Notes: generated by a model from the letters alone, not told the origin. Counted from the stretch's first letter, positions 1-8,504 are shown. The stretch is 64,000 nt of DNA from an uncultured Bacteroidia bacterium (GCA_902782225.1 CACZMF010000002.1:153549-217548), one strand, 5' to 3'. Numbers and translations: made by a program.

Positions 1-157
1 TCAGGACGGTGGATTTGCCGGCGCCGTTGAGGCCTATGATGCCGATTTTGGCCCCATAGAAGAAGCCCAGGTAGATGTCTTTGAGGATGACTTTGTTGTT
101 GTGGGGGAGAATCTTGCTCACCCCGTTCATCGAGAAGATTATTTTTTCGTCTGCCAT
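1..157 (-). CDS. ettA: EttA-like ABC-F ATPase, N-terminal fragment
   Basis: Only the first 52 codons are present; the gene runs off the left edge of the window. The reverse strand reads from an ATG at 157 and contains a Walker A motif GLNGAGKST at residues 42-50, preceded by the sequence FFYGAKIGIIGLNG that is typical of EttA. EttA is a cytosolic ABC-F protein with two ATPase domains that binds the ribosomal E site and gates translation elongation according to ATP/ADP level; it is not a transporter. The gene lies 27 bases downstream of tex on the same strand, so it may be cotranscribed. Another ABC-F member cannot be excluded from so short a fragment, but the N-terminus fits EttA best. Confidence 0.8.
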   Translation of the reverse strand, partial: MADEKIIFSMNGVSKILPHNNKVILKDIYLGFFYGAKIGIIGLNGAGKSTVL

Positions 158-184
158 AGGTGGAATGTGTTCTGTTACAGCTGT

Positions 185-2341
185 CTATGCGAGGCCGAGG
201 CTGATGCGGCCGCGGTCGAGGTCGACGGAAAGGACACGCACGCGGATGTGCTGGTGGAGCTTCACCACGCGGGTGGGGTCGGTGCCGCGCGGGCCCATCT
301 GGGACACGTGCACGAGGCCGTTGTCGTGGAGGCCTATGTCCACAAATGCGCCGAAAGCCGTGATATTTGTCACTATGCCGGGGAGTTCCATTCCGGTCTT
401 GAGGTCTTCCAGTTCGTGGATATCGTCGGCGAATGCGAATTCGGAGGCCTGCTCGCGAGGGTCCAGGCCCGGTTTCGCGAGCTCCTTGAGTATGTCCTGC
501 ACGGTGGGGAGGCCCACGTCGCCGTCCACGAAGTCCTCGGCCTTGATGCGGGCGCAGAGCTCTCCGTTGCCCACCAGTTCGCGGGTGCTTACCCCGAGCG
601 AGCGGGCCATGGCATCCACGATATGATAGGATTCCGGGTGCACGGCGGAGCCGTCAAGCGGGTTCTCGGCGTCGCGTATACGCAGGAACCCTGCGCACTG
701 CTCGAAGGCCTTGGGCCCGAGTCGGGGCACCTTCAGCAGCTCTCTGCGGCTGCGGAATGCCCCGTTCCCGCTGCGCCAGGCCACTATGTTGGCGGCGAGT
801 CCGGGACCTATACCTGCCACGTATGAAAGCAGATAGGGCGATGCGGTGTTGAGGTTCACCCCCACGCTGTTGACGCAGGATTCGACCGTGCCTTCCAGCT
901 TTTCCTTCAGCAGGCCCTGGTCCACGTCGTGCTGGTACTGGCCCACACCGAGGTTCTTGGGATCTATTTTCACCAGCTCGGACAGCGGATCCATCAGGCG
1001 GCGGCCTATGCTCACTGCCCCGCGCACGGTCACGTCTTCGTCCGGGAACTCTTCACGGGCTATTTCGGAGGCGCTGTAGATGGAAGCGCCGTCTTCGCTG
1101 ACCGTCCAGAGCTTGCACCCTTCGGGGAGCTGCACCCTCCGCATGAACTCTTCGGTTTCGCGGGAAGCGGTGCCGTTCCCTATGGCGACTGCCTGGATGT
1201 TGTATTTTTCAAGCATCCCCTGAATGGCCATCAGTGCCTTGACTTTCTCATTCTGAGGCGGATGAGGGAATACGACCGTATGGTACAACAGCCCTCCCTG
1301 CTCGTCCAGGCACGCTATCTTGCAGCCGTTCCTGAAGCCGGGATCGATGGCCATGGTGCGCTTCTGGCCCACCGGGGCCTGCAGCAGCAGCTGGCGGAGG
1401 TTCTCGCCGAACACCTTTATGGATTCGGCGTCCGCCTTCGCCTTTGCCTCGCGTATCACTTCCGAAGTTATCGAAGGCTCAAGCAGGCGCTTGAACGAGT
1501 CTGCCACGGCCTCCTTGATCTGCTCTGCGAGCGCACCGCCCGGGTAGCCCTGGGCCTGGCAGAAATCGTAGTAGATCTTGTTGCCGCACTTTTCGGCGTC
1601 GGTGTCCAGCCCTATGGAGAGAAAGCCTTCCTTCTCGGCACGCAGCACGGCGAGCAGGTTGTGCGACGGCATACGGTCCAGAGGCATCTTGAAATCGAAA
1701 TAGTTGCGGTATTTTGCAGCGTCCGGGTTGCCTGAGGCGGCTTTTGTGGCCTTCGCTTCGAGGCGGCGGACCTTGAAGATGGCACGCAGGTCGCGCCGTA
1801 TGGTCTCGGTCTCGCTGAGCCGTTCGGCGATGATGTCCCGGGCGCCGGCGAGGGCCTGTCCGGCATCTTCCGCGCCCGGCTTGTCCCCGAGGGCGGGGGA
1901 GCCTTTGACGTAGGCCTTTGCGCTTGCCAGGGGGTCGCGCGTCCCCAGTTTCCACATAAGGTCGGCAAGAGGTTCGAGCCCGAGCTCACGTGCGGCCGTG
2001 GCCCTGGTGCGGCGCTTGGGGCGCCAGGGGAGATAGATGTCTTCCAGTTCCACGGAGTCCACGCAGTTCTCTATGCGCTCCCGCAGGCTCTCGTCCAGCG
2101 CGCCGGCTTCTTCTATCGTCTTGATTATGGTGGCTTTGCGGACTTCCATTTCGGTGTAGACATCCACCCAGTGCTTGACCTCGGCCACAGTGGCGTCGTC
2201 CATCCCGCCTGTCTTTTCCTTGCGGTAGCGGCTGATGAAGGGGATGGTGTCGCCCTCTGCAAACATGTCTGCACAGTTCTCCACCTGCCACAGCTTTGCG
2301 CCGACGGCGGAAGCGATGGCCTTCAGATATATCTCTTTCAT
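185..2341 (-). CDS. tex: Tex family RNA-binding protein (S1 domain)
   Basis: A 718-residue protein with the architecture of Tex, a cytosolic nucleic-acid-binding transcription accessory factor. The N-terminal helical region carries the signature FISRYRKEKTGGMDD; a YqgF-like RNase H fold follows (AIDPGFRNGCK, about residue 330); then helix-hairpin-helix repeats (LNTASPYLLSYVAGIGPGLA, about 500-560) and a C-terminal S1 domain (PGIVTNITAFGAFVDIGLHDNG, about 650-715). Its length is slightly below the common 720-780. The ATG overlaps the stop of the upstream glycosyltransferase in an ATGA arrangement, so the two are probably translationally coupled. The exact cellular role of Tex is poorly defined in the family. 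Confidence 0.93.
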   Translation of the reverse strand: MKEIYLKAIASAVGAKLWQVENCADMFAEGDTIPFISRYRKEKTGGMDDATVAEVKHWVDVYTEMEVRKATIIKTIEEAGALDESLRERIENCVDSVELEDIYLPWRPKRRTRATAARELGLEPLADLMWKLGTRDPLASAKAYVKGSPALGDKPGAEDAGQALAGARDIIAERLSETETIRRDLRAIFKVRRLEAKATKAASGNPDAAKYRNYFDFKMPLDRMPSHNLLAVLRAEKEGFLSIGLDTDAEKCGNKIYYDFCQAQGYPGGALAEQIKEAVADSFKRLLEPSITSEVIREAKAKADAESIKVFGENLRQLLLQAPVGQKRTMAIDPGFRNGCKIACLDEQGGLLYHTVVFPHPPQNEKVKALMAIQGMLEKYNIQAVAIGNGTASRETEEFMRRVQLPEGCKLWTVSEDGASIYSASEIAREEFPDEDVTVRGAVSIGRRLMDPLSELVKIDPKNLGVGQYQHDVDQGLLKEKLEGTVESCVNSVGVNLNTASPYLLSYVAGIGPGLAANIVAWRSGNGAFRSRRELLKVPRLGPKAFEQCAGFLRIRDAENPLDGSAVHPESYHIVDAMARSLGVSTRELVGNGELCARIKAEDFVDGDVGLPTVQDILKELAKPGLDPREQASEFAFADDIHELEDLKTGMELPGIVTNITAFGAFVDIGLHDNGLVHVSQMGPRGTDPTRVVKLHQHIRVRVLSVDLDRGRISLGLA

Positions 2342-3057
2342 TTCGATGCTTTGAACTTGCGGAAACGAAGTTTGAGCACGCCCCAGAATGCTTCTCCGAA
2401 TATGCCTCCGGACATTTTGGAAGTGCCCTCCTTGCGGTTGACGAATATCACCGGCACCTCGGCTATCTTGAAGCCGAGCTTGTAGGCCGTGTATTTCATT
2501 TCTATCTGGAAGCCGTAGCCTTTCATCTGCACGGCGTCCAGGTCGATGGTCTCAAGCAGCCGGCGGCTGTAGCAGATGAAGCCTGCGGTGCTGTCGAAAA
2601 TCTTGAATCCCAGGGTTTTGCGCACATAGACCGATGCGAAGTAGGAAATCAGTATCCTGCCTATCGGCCAGTTCACCACGCTCACACCGTTGCAGTAGCG
2701 TGAGCCGATGGCCATATCCGCGCCTCCGGTGCAGGCCTGAAGGAGCCGGGGAAGGTCGGAGGGGGCGTGGGAGAAATCGGCGTCCATCTCGAAAATATAG
2801 TCGTAGCCGCGCTCCAGGGCCCATTTGAATCCGGTGAGATAGGCGGTGCCGAGCCCGAGCTTGCCGCTGCGTTCGATAAGGTGGAGCCTGGAGGCGAACT
2901 CCTGCTGCAGGCCCTTCACCACGGCAGCGGTGCCGTCGGGGGAGCCGTCGTCGATGATCAGTATCTCGAATCCGTCCTCCAGCCCGAGGACGGCGCGGAT
3001 AATCTTTTCCGCATTTTCGACCTCGTTGTAGGTCGGAATTATCACCAGATTCTTCAT
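2338..3057 (-). CDS. GT2 glycosyltransferase, polyprenol-phosphate mannosyltransferase-like
   Basis: A 239-residue single-domain GT-A fold enzyme. It starts MKNLVIIPTYNE, has DDGSPDGT near residue 40 and a DADFSH metal-binding DxD-type motif near residue 95, as in DPM1-type polyprenol monophosphomannose synthases that move a sugar from a nucleotide donor to a membrane polyprenyl phosphate. No C-terminal membrane segments are seen, so it would act as a peripheral enzyme on the cytosolic face. I chose the ATG at 3057; a TTG three codons upstream is possible. A TATATTTG -7 box lies six bases before the ATG, so the mRNA would be nearly leaderless. It leads the tex operon with a 4-base overlap. 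The sugar is not predictable. Confidence 0.88.
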   Translation of the reverse strand: MKNLVIIPTYNEVENAEKIIRAVLGLEDGFEILIIDDGSPDGTAAVVKGLQQEFASRLHLIERSGKLGLGTAYLTGFKWALERGYDYIFEMDADFSHAPSDLPRLLQACTGGADMAIGSRYCNGVSVVNWPIGRILISYFASVYVRKTLGFKIFDSTAGFICYSRRLLETIDLDAVQMKGYGFQIEMKYTAYKLGFKIAEVPVIFVNRKEGTSKMSGGIFGEAFWGVLKLRFRKFKASK

Positions 3058-3063
3058 ATCCAG

Positions 3064-3071
3064 CAAATATA
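3064..3071 (-). promoter_or_regulatory. Bacteroidota -7 box (TATATTTG) for the GT2-tex operon
   Basis: The reverse strand reads TATATTTG six bases before the ATG at 3057. It matches the TAnnTTTG -7 consensus of the primary sigma factor of Bacteroidota. Transcription would start at or next to the start codon. I see no clear -33 element. Confidence 0.6.
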
Positions 3072-3085
3072 ACTTAATTTTCAGA

Positions 3086-4855
3086 TTAATCCGAATTGGA
3101 GATTTCCTTCAATTCGTCGCGGTAGGCAGTGAGCAGGCGGGACCGGGAGATGAATCCCAGATAGCGGCGTCCGGAATCGACCACGGGAAGCCGCCACGCC
3201 CCGGTGGAGTCGAACTTCCGCATCACGCTGTCCATCTTTTCGTTCTCTTCGATGAGGGCCGGGGCGGTCTCCATCACCCCCTCCACTCCGAGCTTGTCGT
3301 AGAGGTCGGTGCGGAGCAGGTACTTGCGCACGTTGCCTATGTCGATGAGGCCCTGGAAGCGCTGCTCCTCATCCAGCACTGCGATCACCGCGGCTGTGCT
3401 TCCCGTCACGGCGGCCACAATGTCCCGGAGGTGCTGGCCGAGGTAGATCCTGGGGTATTTGTCCCGGATGAGGGACCTGGTGTTCATAAGCGTCAGGACG
3501 GCCTGGTCGTTGTCGTGGGTCAGCAGGTCGCCGCTCTGGGCTATGCGTTTGTTGTAGATGGAATACTTGTCGAAGAGGCGCACCGTGCCGTAGGAGACCG
3601 TGGCGGTGAGGATCAGAGGGATGAGCAGCTCGTAGCCGCCTGAAATCTCGGCGATGAGGAAGATTGCGGTCATCGGGGCCTGCATCACGCCCGCCATGAG
3701 CGCGGCCATGCCCACCAGCACGAAATTCTGCTCCGGCACCGAAGCTCCCATCAGGTTGAAGCTGCGCGCCAGGACGAAGCCCGCGATTGCCCCGCAGAAC
3801 AGCGTGGGGCCGAAGGTTCCTCCGTTTCCGCCGCCTGCGTTCGTGACCGTCATCGCTATGACCTTGGTGAAGAACACAAGAGCGAAAAACACTGCGACGC
3901 CCCATCCCGAACCGGTCATGAACGACAGGACCGAACGGCCCTCCACCTCCACTTCGCGGCCGTTCAGCAGGTCGCCCAGGACCTCGTAGCCTTCGCCGTA
4001 GAGCTGCGGGAATAGGAATATCATCAGGCCGAGGCCCAGGGCGCAGAACACCCATTTGGCGTAGGCGTTGGAAATCTTTGCGAGCTTGTCTTCGAGCCAG
4101 AGGGTGGTGCCTGTGAAGTACAGGGAACCGAAACCCAGGATGACGCCCATCAGTATGTAGAAGGGAATGTTGCCCATCGAGAAGGGCGTCAGGGTGCAGG
4201 CGAACATAGGCGTCTGCCCCCTGAAAATGTAGGCCACCACCGTTGCGGAGATCGTGGAAATGAGCAGCGGCAGCATCGAAGACAGGGATATGTTGAACAG
4301 CAGTATCTCCATCGTGAAGAGCACCCCTGCCAGCGGGGCCTTGAAGATGCCGGCCACGGCTCCGGCCGCGCCGCACCCAAGAAGGATGGTCACGTTGCGG
4401 TAGGAGAGGTCGAAATAGCGGCCCAGGTTGCTTCCGATGGCGGCGCCGGTGTAGACTATGGGCGCTTCGGCACCGACGGAGCCGCCGAAACCAATGGTGA
4501 TCGAGGATGTCAGCATCGACGACCACATGTTGTGGGGCTTTATCTTTGATTCTCCGCGGCTCACGGCCAGCAGCACCTTGGTCACTCCGTGCCCGATGTT
4601 GTCGCGTATGAGGTAGCGGAGCAGCAGCAGGGAGACCAGCATGCCGATGCCGGGCAGCAGCAGGTACTGGATGTTGTAGCTCAGGGACAGGCGGTTGTCC
4701 AGCAGGTGCTTGATGGCATCGATGCAGGTGGTCAGGAGCACGGCGGCGAGGCCTGCGCACACGCCCACGACAAAACTGAGCAGAAGCAGCCGGCTCCGCT
4801 CAGGCAATCTGTCTTTCAGGGATTTATGAGTCTGATGAGTCGTCGTCCCCGCCAT
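3086..4855 (-). CDS. ClC-type chloride channel/antiporter with C-terminal CBS pair
   Basis: A 589-residue inner-membrane protein of the ClC family. About ten hydrophobic segments cover residues 25-440. The family signatures are present: GFGGSVGAEAP (equivalent of GKEGP, with the gating glutamate kept) and GNGGTFGPTL (GxFxP). After the membrane domain come two CBS domains (about 465-515 and 525-585), which usually bind adenine nucleotides and modulate gating. The family exchanges or conducts Cl- and sometimes other anions. The ATG at 4855 gives a 32-base overlap with the upstream acidic-protein gene; a longer frame start at 4918 would overlap it far more and adds a low-complexity P/T tail, so I reject it. 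Ion selectivity is not predictable. Confidence 0.9.
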   Translation of the reverse strand: MAGTTTHQTHKSLKDRLPERSRLLLLSFVVGVCAGLAAVLLTTCIDAIKHLLDNRLSLSYNIQYLLLPGIGMLVSLLLLRYLIRDNIGHGVTKVLLAVSRGESKIKPHNMWSSMLTSSITIGFGGSVGAEAPIVYTGAAIGSNLGRYFDLSYRNVTILLGCGAAGAVAGIFKAPLAGVLFTMEILLFNISLSSMLPLLISTISATVVAYIFRGQTPMFACTLTPFSMGNIPFYILMGVILGFGSLYFTGTTLWLEDKLAKISNAYAKWVFCALGLGLMIFLFPQLYGEGYEVLGDLLNGREVEVEGRSVLSFMTGSGWGVAVFFALVFFTKVIAMTVTNAGGGNGGTFGPTLFCGAIAGFVLARSFNLMGASVPEQNFVLVGMAALMAGVMQAPMTAIFLIAEISGGYELLIPLILTATVSYGTVRLFDKYSIYNKRIAQSGDLLTHDNDQAVLTLMNTRSLIRDKYPRIYLGQHLRDIVAAVTGSTAAVIAVLDEEQRFQGLIDIGNVRKYLLRTDLYDKLGVEGVMETAPALIEENEKMDSVMRKFDSTGAWRLPVVDSGRRYLGFISRSRLLTAYRDELKEISNSD

Positions 4856-5210
4856 ACTGCGAAATGTTGTCGTCGGGGAGCGGGGTGTCGCCGTCGGGAG
4901 CGGCGGTGGTGCCGGCAACTTCTTCAGTCTCGGCTTCCTCTTCTCCTTCGAGCCAGCGCTCCACGTCTTCGGGATTGTCTATGTCCACTTTGATCTTGAC
5001 CAGATAGATGTCCGTGTCGGTCTCGATGGTCACGGCATAGAAGGGTTCGATCAGCTTTCCCGTGCGGGGGTTGACTCCGGGGGAGTACTTCACCAGGTCC
5101 GGAAGGAGGTCGCTGAATCCTTTCGGGTATTTTTCGTTGAACAATGCGGCGATTTCGGCCGGAAGGTTCTCCTGGCTGATGACGTGTCTCTTCTTGCTAT
5201 CTGAGTTCAT
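4824..5210 (-). CDS. small acidic protein of unknown function
   Basis: A 128-residue protein that I do not recognise. The N-terminal half is ordinary soluble sequence (SQENLPAEIAALFNEKYPKG), followed by a beta-rich stretch ending YLVKIKVDIDN, and a strongly acidic tail rich in Glu, Asp and Ser. There is no signal peptide or membrane segment, so a cytosolic protein is expected. The ATG at 5210 was chosen over an upstream TTG. Its 3' end overlaps the start of the ClC gene by 32 bases, implying coupled expression; a regulatory or accessory role for the channel is possible but is inference only. Confidence 0.72.
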   Translation of the reverse strand: MNSDSKKRHVISQENLPAEIAALFNEKYPKGFSDLLPDLVKYSPGVNPRTGKLIEPFYAVTIETDTDIYLVKIKVDIDNPEDVERWLEGEEEAETEEVAGTTAAPDGDTPLPDDNISQYGGDDDSSDS

Positions 5211-5276
5211 TTCCTTAACTGGGATTATTCCAGTGCAATAATAAGTCAAATATTTCAATCAAACAAGAAATATTTT

Positions 5277-5284
5277 TATCTTTG
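5277..5284 (+). promoter_or_regulatory. Bacteroidota -7 box (TATCTTTG) for the Sir2 gene
   Basis: TATCTTTG ends three bases before the GTG start at 5288. A start of transcription 4-7 bases after the box would fall on the start codon, predicting a leaderless mRNA. Confidence 0.6.
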
Positions 5285-5287
5285 GGT

Positions 5288-6010
5288 GTGAAGACGAAAA
5301 AAAATATTGTGGTGCTCAGCGGCTCGGGCATCAGCGCGGAAAGCGGAATCTCCACGTTCAGAGGAGGTAACGGGCTGTGGGACAATGTCCCGGTGGAAGA
5401 AATATGCACTCCTGAGGGCTGGATGCGGAATCCGGCCAAGGTGCTGAAGTTCTACAACAATCTGCGTGCGCAGATGGCCACGAAGGAGCCCAACGAGGCC
5501 CACCGCATCGTGGCGGAGCTCGAATCGGACCACAATGTCTGCGTGGTCACGCAGAACGTCGACAACCTCCACGAGCGCGCCGGCAGCACCCGCGTGGTCC
5601 ATCTCCACGGCGAACTGACCAAGGTGCGCCCGGAAGACTGCTACACCGAGCGCGACGGCTATTCCCTCAAGTACGTCCAGGACATAGGCTACCGGGCTGT
5701 GGAGCTGGGCGAGGTCGGCGGGCCCCGCTCGCGGCAGCTGCGGCCTCACATCGTGTGGTTCGGGGAGGCGGTGCCCAATCTGGAGACTGCGGCGCGGCTC
5801 GTCAGCGTGGCCGACATCCTGGTGATCGTGGGCACCTCGCTGCAGGTCTATCCCGCCGCCAGCCTCTACCACTACGCCCCCTCCGGCTGCCGCATCTATC
5901 TCATCGACCCCGACGACAAACTCGGCGGCCACATCCCAGGAGTGACCTTTATCAATGATGTGGCCACTGCCGGTATGCGGCGATTCAAGGAAGATTTGCA
6001 GAATCTCTGA
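5288..6010 (+). CDS. cobB: Sir2-family NAD-dependent protein deacylase
   Basis: A 240-residue sirtuin. The NAD site GSGISAESGIS is at about residues 12-22, FRGGNGLW follows, then TQNVDNLHERAG and the catalytic histidine in VHLHGEL at about residue 108. LRPHIVWFGEAVP and the GTSLQVYPAAS loop close the Rossmann fold. The two CxxC pairs that bind zinc in most sirtuins are missing: the interval between HLHGEL and QLRPH contains a single Cys. I believe zinc-site loss also occurs in other Bacteroidota sirtuins. The GTG at 5288 is preferred; a TTG two codons earlier lies inside the -7 box. It would remove acetyl or acyl groups from lysines using NAD+ in the cytosol. Confidence 0.9.
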   Translation: MKTKKNIVVLSGSGISAESGISTFRGGNGLWDNVPVEEICTPEGWMRNPAKVLKFYNNLRAQMATKEPNEAHRIVAELESDHNVCVVTQNVDNLHERAGSTRVVHLHGELTKVRPEDCYTERDGYSLKYVQDIGYRAVELGEVGGPRSRQLRPHIVWFGEAVPNLETAARLVSVADILVIVGTSLQVYPAASLYHYAPSGCRIYLIDPDDKLGGHIPGVTFINDVATAGMRRFKEDLQNL

Positions 6011-6018
6011 AAAAGATT

Positions 6019-6026
6019 TATATTTG
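6019..6026 (+). promoter_or_regulatory. Bacteroidota -7 box (TATATTTG) for tRNA-Thr
   Basis: TATATTTG lies 11 bases before the first base of the tRNA-Thr, and therefore belongs to the tRNA rather than to the preceding gene. Confidence 0.62.
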
Positions 6027-6037
6027 CAGTCCCAAAA

Positions 6038-6110
6038 GCCACTTTAGCTCAGTCGGTAGAGCAGCGCATTCGTAACGCGCAGGTCGTCAGTTCGAGCCTG
6101 ATGAGTGGCT
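6038..6110 (+). tRNA. tRNA-Thr (anticodon CGT)
   Basis: A 73-base cloverleaf: acceptor stem GCCACTT/GAGTGGC, D arm GCTC...GAGC, anticodon loop TTCGTAA giving CGT (reads ACG), and T arm GTCAG-TTCGAGC-CTGAT. The base pair next to the anticodon loop is an A-C mismatch. No CCA is encoded, so the 3' end must be added by a nucleotidyltransferase. Confidence 0.95.
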
Positions 6111-6111
6111 C

Positions 6112-6150
6112 AAAAAAAGAGATTCGCTATCCAGCGAATCTCTTTTTTTG
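6112..6150 (+). terminator. Rho-independent terminator after tRNA-Thr
   Basis: An 11-bp perfect stem, AGAGATTCGCT-ATCC-AGCGAATCTCT, is flanked by a run of A before and a run of T after, so it could act in both directions. It ends tRNA-Thr transcription. Confidence 0.85.
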
Positions 6151-6210
6151 AGCCATCTATAATCCCCCTGCACCCCCAGGGGACGGGGGGCGTTCCCCCC
6201 GACACCCCCT

Positions 6211-6236
6211 GTCATTCTGAGCGAAGCGAAGAATCT
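6211..6236 (+). repeat. REP-like GTCATTCTGAG element overlapping the nhaA stop codon
   Basis: The sequence GTCATTCTGAGCGAAGCG followed by AAGAATCT forms an imperfect palindrome of a short dispersed type. It contains the stop codon and last eight codons of nhaA (read on the other strand as DSSLRSE-stop). Related copies are at 22705-22739 and 36086-36114. A separate G/C hairpin (GGGGGG-CGTT-CCCCCC, around 6185-6200) lies just beside it. Confidence 0.65.
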
Positions 6237-7651
6237 GCATCCTTCAGGGGCTTGGAGGCCTTGTGGACGAGGGTGATGAGCAGCGAGCCGAGGAGGCCGG
6301 CGCTGACGGACCCCATCAGGACGGCGATCTTGCCGGCGTTGCGGAGATGCTCGGTGACGTGGGGAAGGAGGTGGCCGAAGGACAGCGTGTCCACGAAAAT
6401 GCTCATCGTGAAGCCGATGCCTCCGAGGCAGGCCACGGCGAAGAACATCTTCCAGTTGGCCTTTTCCGGCATCGCGCCGGCTTTCAGCTTGATGGCGAGC
6501 CAGCTGAAAAGGGTGATACCCACCGGCTTGCCCAGCAGCAATCCAAGGAAGATACCCATCGAGACGCTTCCCAGGGCGGGGTCGTAGGCGAACACGTTGA
6601 AATACGACGGGTCGCTAATCTCCACACCCGCGTTGGCAAGGGCGAAGATGGGCATTATCAGGAAGTTGACCCAGGGGCTCAGGGCGTGCTCCACCCGGTA
6701 GCTCATGTCCATGGAGCCGTGGGCTATGCTCTCGAGCTTGCGCAGGCAGTGCTTCTGCGGCCCGTTGGGGAACGGCTCCCCGTCGATGCCGTCGTAGGAG
6801 TCCAGCTTGGCTATGTAGCGGTTGCGCTTATGGATGTACTGGCTCTTGTTGTATCGCGACGTGGACGGAATAAGGAAGGCCATCACAACGCCGGACATCG
6901 TGGCATGTATGCCGCTGTAGTAGAAGAGGGCCCACACCACTATCGCCAGGAAAATGTAGGGGAACATGTTCTTTTCCCCGAGCTTTCGCAGTAGGAAGGT
7001 GAACCCTATGACCATCAGGGCGATGAGCAGCAGGGGGAAGTTGATGCTGCCCCCGTAGAAAATGGCCACGACCAGGATGGCGATGAGGTCGTCCGCGATG
7101 GCGAGCGCCGTCAGGAACACCTTCAGCGACACCGGGACCTTGTCCGACAGCACCGACAGTATGCACACGGCGAAGGCGATGTCGGTGGCGGTGGGGATGC
7201 CCCAGCCGGAAGAGGCTGCAGTGCCATGGTTCACAAGGGTGTAGATGAGGGCGGGAACGATGACTCCGCCGAAAGCCGCGATCACGGGCAGCATTGCTTT
7301 CCTGACGGACGAAAGCTCTCCGTGGGAGATCTCACGCCGGATTTCGAGCCCGACGGTGAAGAAGAACACCACCATCAGGATGTCGTTGATGAACTTCTCG
7401 ACGGTGAGGTCCCTGGGGAACAATATGTTGACGGATCCGTCCGGGCTGGCGAAGTGCAGCTGCATGCTCGTCTCCAGGAACGCGTGGTAGAAATGCTTGG
7501 TGAACGGAAGGTTCGCCAGGAGCATTGCCACGATCACGCACAGCAGGAGCAGAGCCCCCTGGAACCAAGGTTTCTTGCTGATGCTGTCGCTGCGCTTGTT
7601 GATGGCGACCATGCTTTTGTTCCAGGTGTAGATGGGGATAAGTTTTGCCAT
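6212..7651 (-). CDS. nhaA: Na+/H+ antiporter NhaA
   Basis: A 479-residue inner-membrane antiporter that exports Na+ (or Li+) in exchange for H+. Family hallmarks are PTATDIAFAVCILSVL and the paired ion-binding aspartates in ALAIADDLIAILVVA, followed by further helices and NFLIMPIFALANAGV. The loop at about residues 270-310 (GIDGEPFPNGPQKHC) is longer than in E. coli NhaA, as is common in Bacteroidota. The C-terminal residues DSSLRSE are encoded by a REP-like repeat, so the native tail was probably altered. I keep the ATG at 7651; a second ATG at 7612 is possible. It is the last gene after dnaN and the exonuclease gene, 15 bases downstream, and fits the Na+ cycle also served by the NQR operon. 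Confidence 0.93.
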   Translation of the reverse strand: MAKLIPIYTWNKSMVAINKRSDSISKKPWFQGALLLLCVIVAMLLANLPFTKHFYHAFLETSMQLHFASPDGSVNILFPRDLTVEKFINDILMVVFFFTVGLEIRREISHGELSSVRKAMLPVIAAFGGVIVPALIYTLVNHGTAASSGWGIPTATDIAFAVCILSVLSDKVPVSLKVFLTALAIADDLIAILVVAIFYGGSINFPLLLIALMVIGFTFLLRKLGEKNMFPYIFLAIVVWALFYYSGIHATMSGVVMAFLIPSTSRYNKSQYIHKRNRYIAKLDSYDGIDGEPFPNGPQKHCLRKLESIAHGSMDMSYRVEHALSPWVNFLIMPIFALANAGVEISDPSYFNVFAYDPALGSVSMGIFLGLLLGKPVGITLFSWLAIKLKAGAMPEKANWKMFFAVACLGGIGFTMSIFVDTLSFGHLLPHVTEHLRNAGKIAVLMGSVSAGLLGSLLITLVHKASKPLKDADSSLRSE

Positions 7652-7666
7652 AGTCGGACTGAAATG

Positions 7667-8500
7667 TTAGCTGCGTTTGAACTTCTCCGCAAGCTTTTCG
7701 AGCTTGAACTGGTTTTCAAGCTTTTCGAACTGCTTCTTGGTGTCGAGGGTGAAGCTGCCCTGCTGTATCCAGGCGAAATAAGAAGGCTCGGTGAAATAGA
7801 CCTGCCTTGCCGTCTTGCCTTTGTGCTTGCCGAAATTGATCACGGCTTCGCCGGCGTCGTTGTAGATGAGGTGACCGGAGAAATCCACGTATTTGCGGCC
7901 CACGAAGGAAGACAGGCATTCGATATCGTTTTTCAGCTGCGTGGGATAGCGGTCCAGCTGGGCCTTGAGCACTTCGTAGGTGGCCAGGGTGTCGGCTTCG
8001 GCGGTGTGGGCGTTTTCGAAATCCTCGCCGCCGCAGTAGAAGCGGTAGGCGGCCCGGAGGTTGCGGGGCTCCATCGCGTGGAAGATGTTCTGCACGTCCA
8101 CCATCTTGGGCTGATGGAGGTCCACCCCAAGGTCTTTGCCTGCGGCCGCAGCCCTTTCGAACTCCTCCGCCAGCATAGGCAGGTCGAATTTCTGGGAGTT
8201 GAATCCGGCAAGGTCGCTGTCCTGTATCCAGGATGCGATCTCGTCGGCCAGTTCGAAGAAAGTCGGGCAGCCGGTCAGCATGTCGTCGGTCACTCCGTTC
8301 ACGGCGGAGGCGCCGGGCTCGATGGGCCGCTGGCAGGCGTTGATGTAGTCCCAAGGCTTTATCTTCCAGGTCTTTATGCGCTGCTCGCCGCCGGGAAATA
8401 CCTTCACGAAACTGAGCTCTATGATAGAATTTACAGCAATATCCAGCCCCGTGCTTTCTATGTCGAAGAACAGAAGGGGCCTTTGCAGTTGGAGTTCCAT
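7667..8500 (-). CDS. DnaQ-like 3'-5' exonuclease
   Basis: A 277-residue DEDDh exonuclease. ExoI is FDIESTGLD (residues 13-21), ExoII is the NSQKFDLPMLAEE region near residue 100, and ExoIII is HTAEADTLATYEVL near residue 165 with the catalytic His and Asp. The C-terminal part (INFGKHKGKTARQVYFTEPS) resembles the small domain that follows exonucleases in ExoX-like proteins. It is either a DNA polymerase III epsilon-type proofreader or a repair exonuclease. It starts four bases after the dnaN stop, so the two are probably cotranscribed, which supports a DNA replication or repair role. Confidence 0.85.
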   Translation of the reverse strand: MELQLQRPLLFFDIESTGLDIAVNSIIELSFVKVFPGGEQRIKTWKIKPWDYINACQRPIEPGASAVNGVTDDMLTGCPTFFELADEIASWIQDSDLAGFNSQKFDLPMLAEEFERAAAAGKDLGVDLHQPKMVDVQNIFHAMEPRNLRAAYRFYCGGEDFENAHTAEADTLATYEVLKAQLDRYPTQLKNDIECLSSFVGRKYVDFSGHLIYNDAGEAVINFGKHKGKTARQVYFTEPSYFAWIQQGSFTLDTKKQFEKLENQFKLEKLAEKFKRS

Positions 8501-8504
8501 ATTG

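Noticed and set aside
6105-6587. A 160-codon forward frame across the REP-like element and the 3' end of nhaA
   Set aside because: It begins in the tRNA-Thr terminator and runs antisense to nhaA; the SERSEES-like segment is just the translated repeat.
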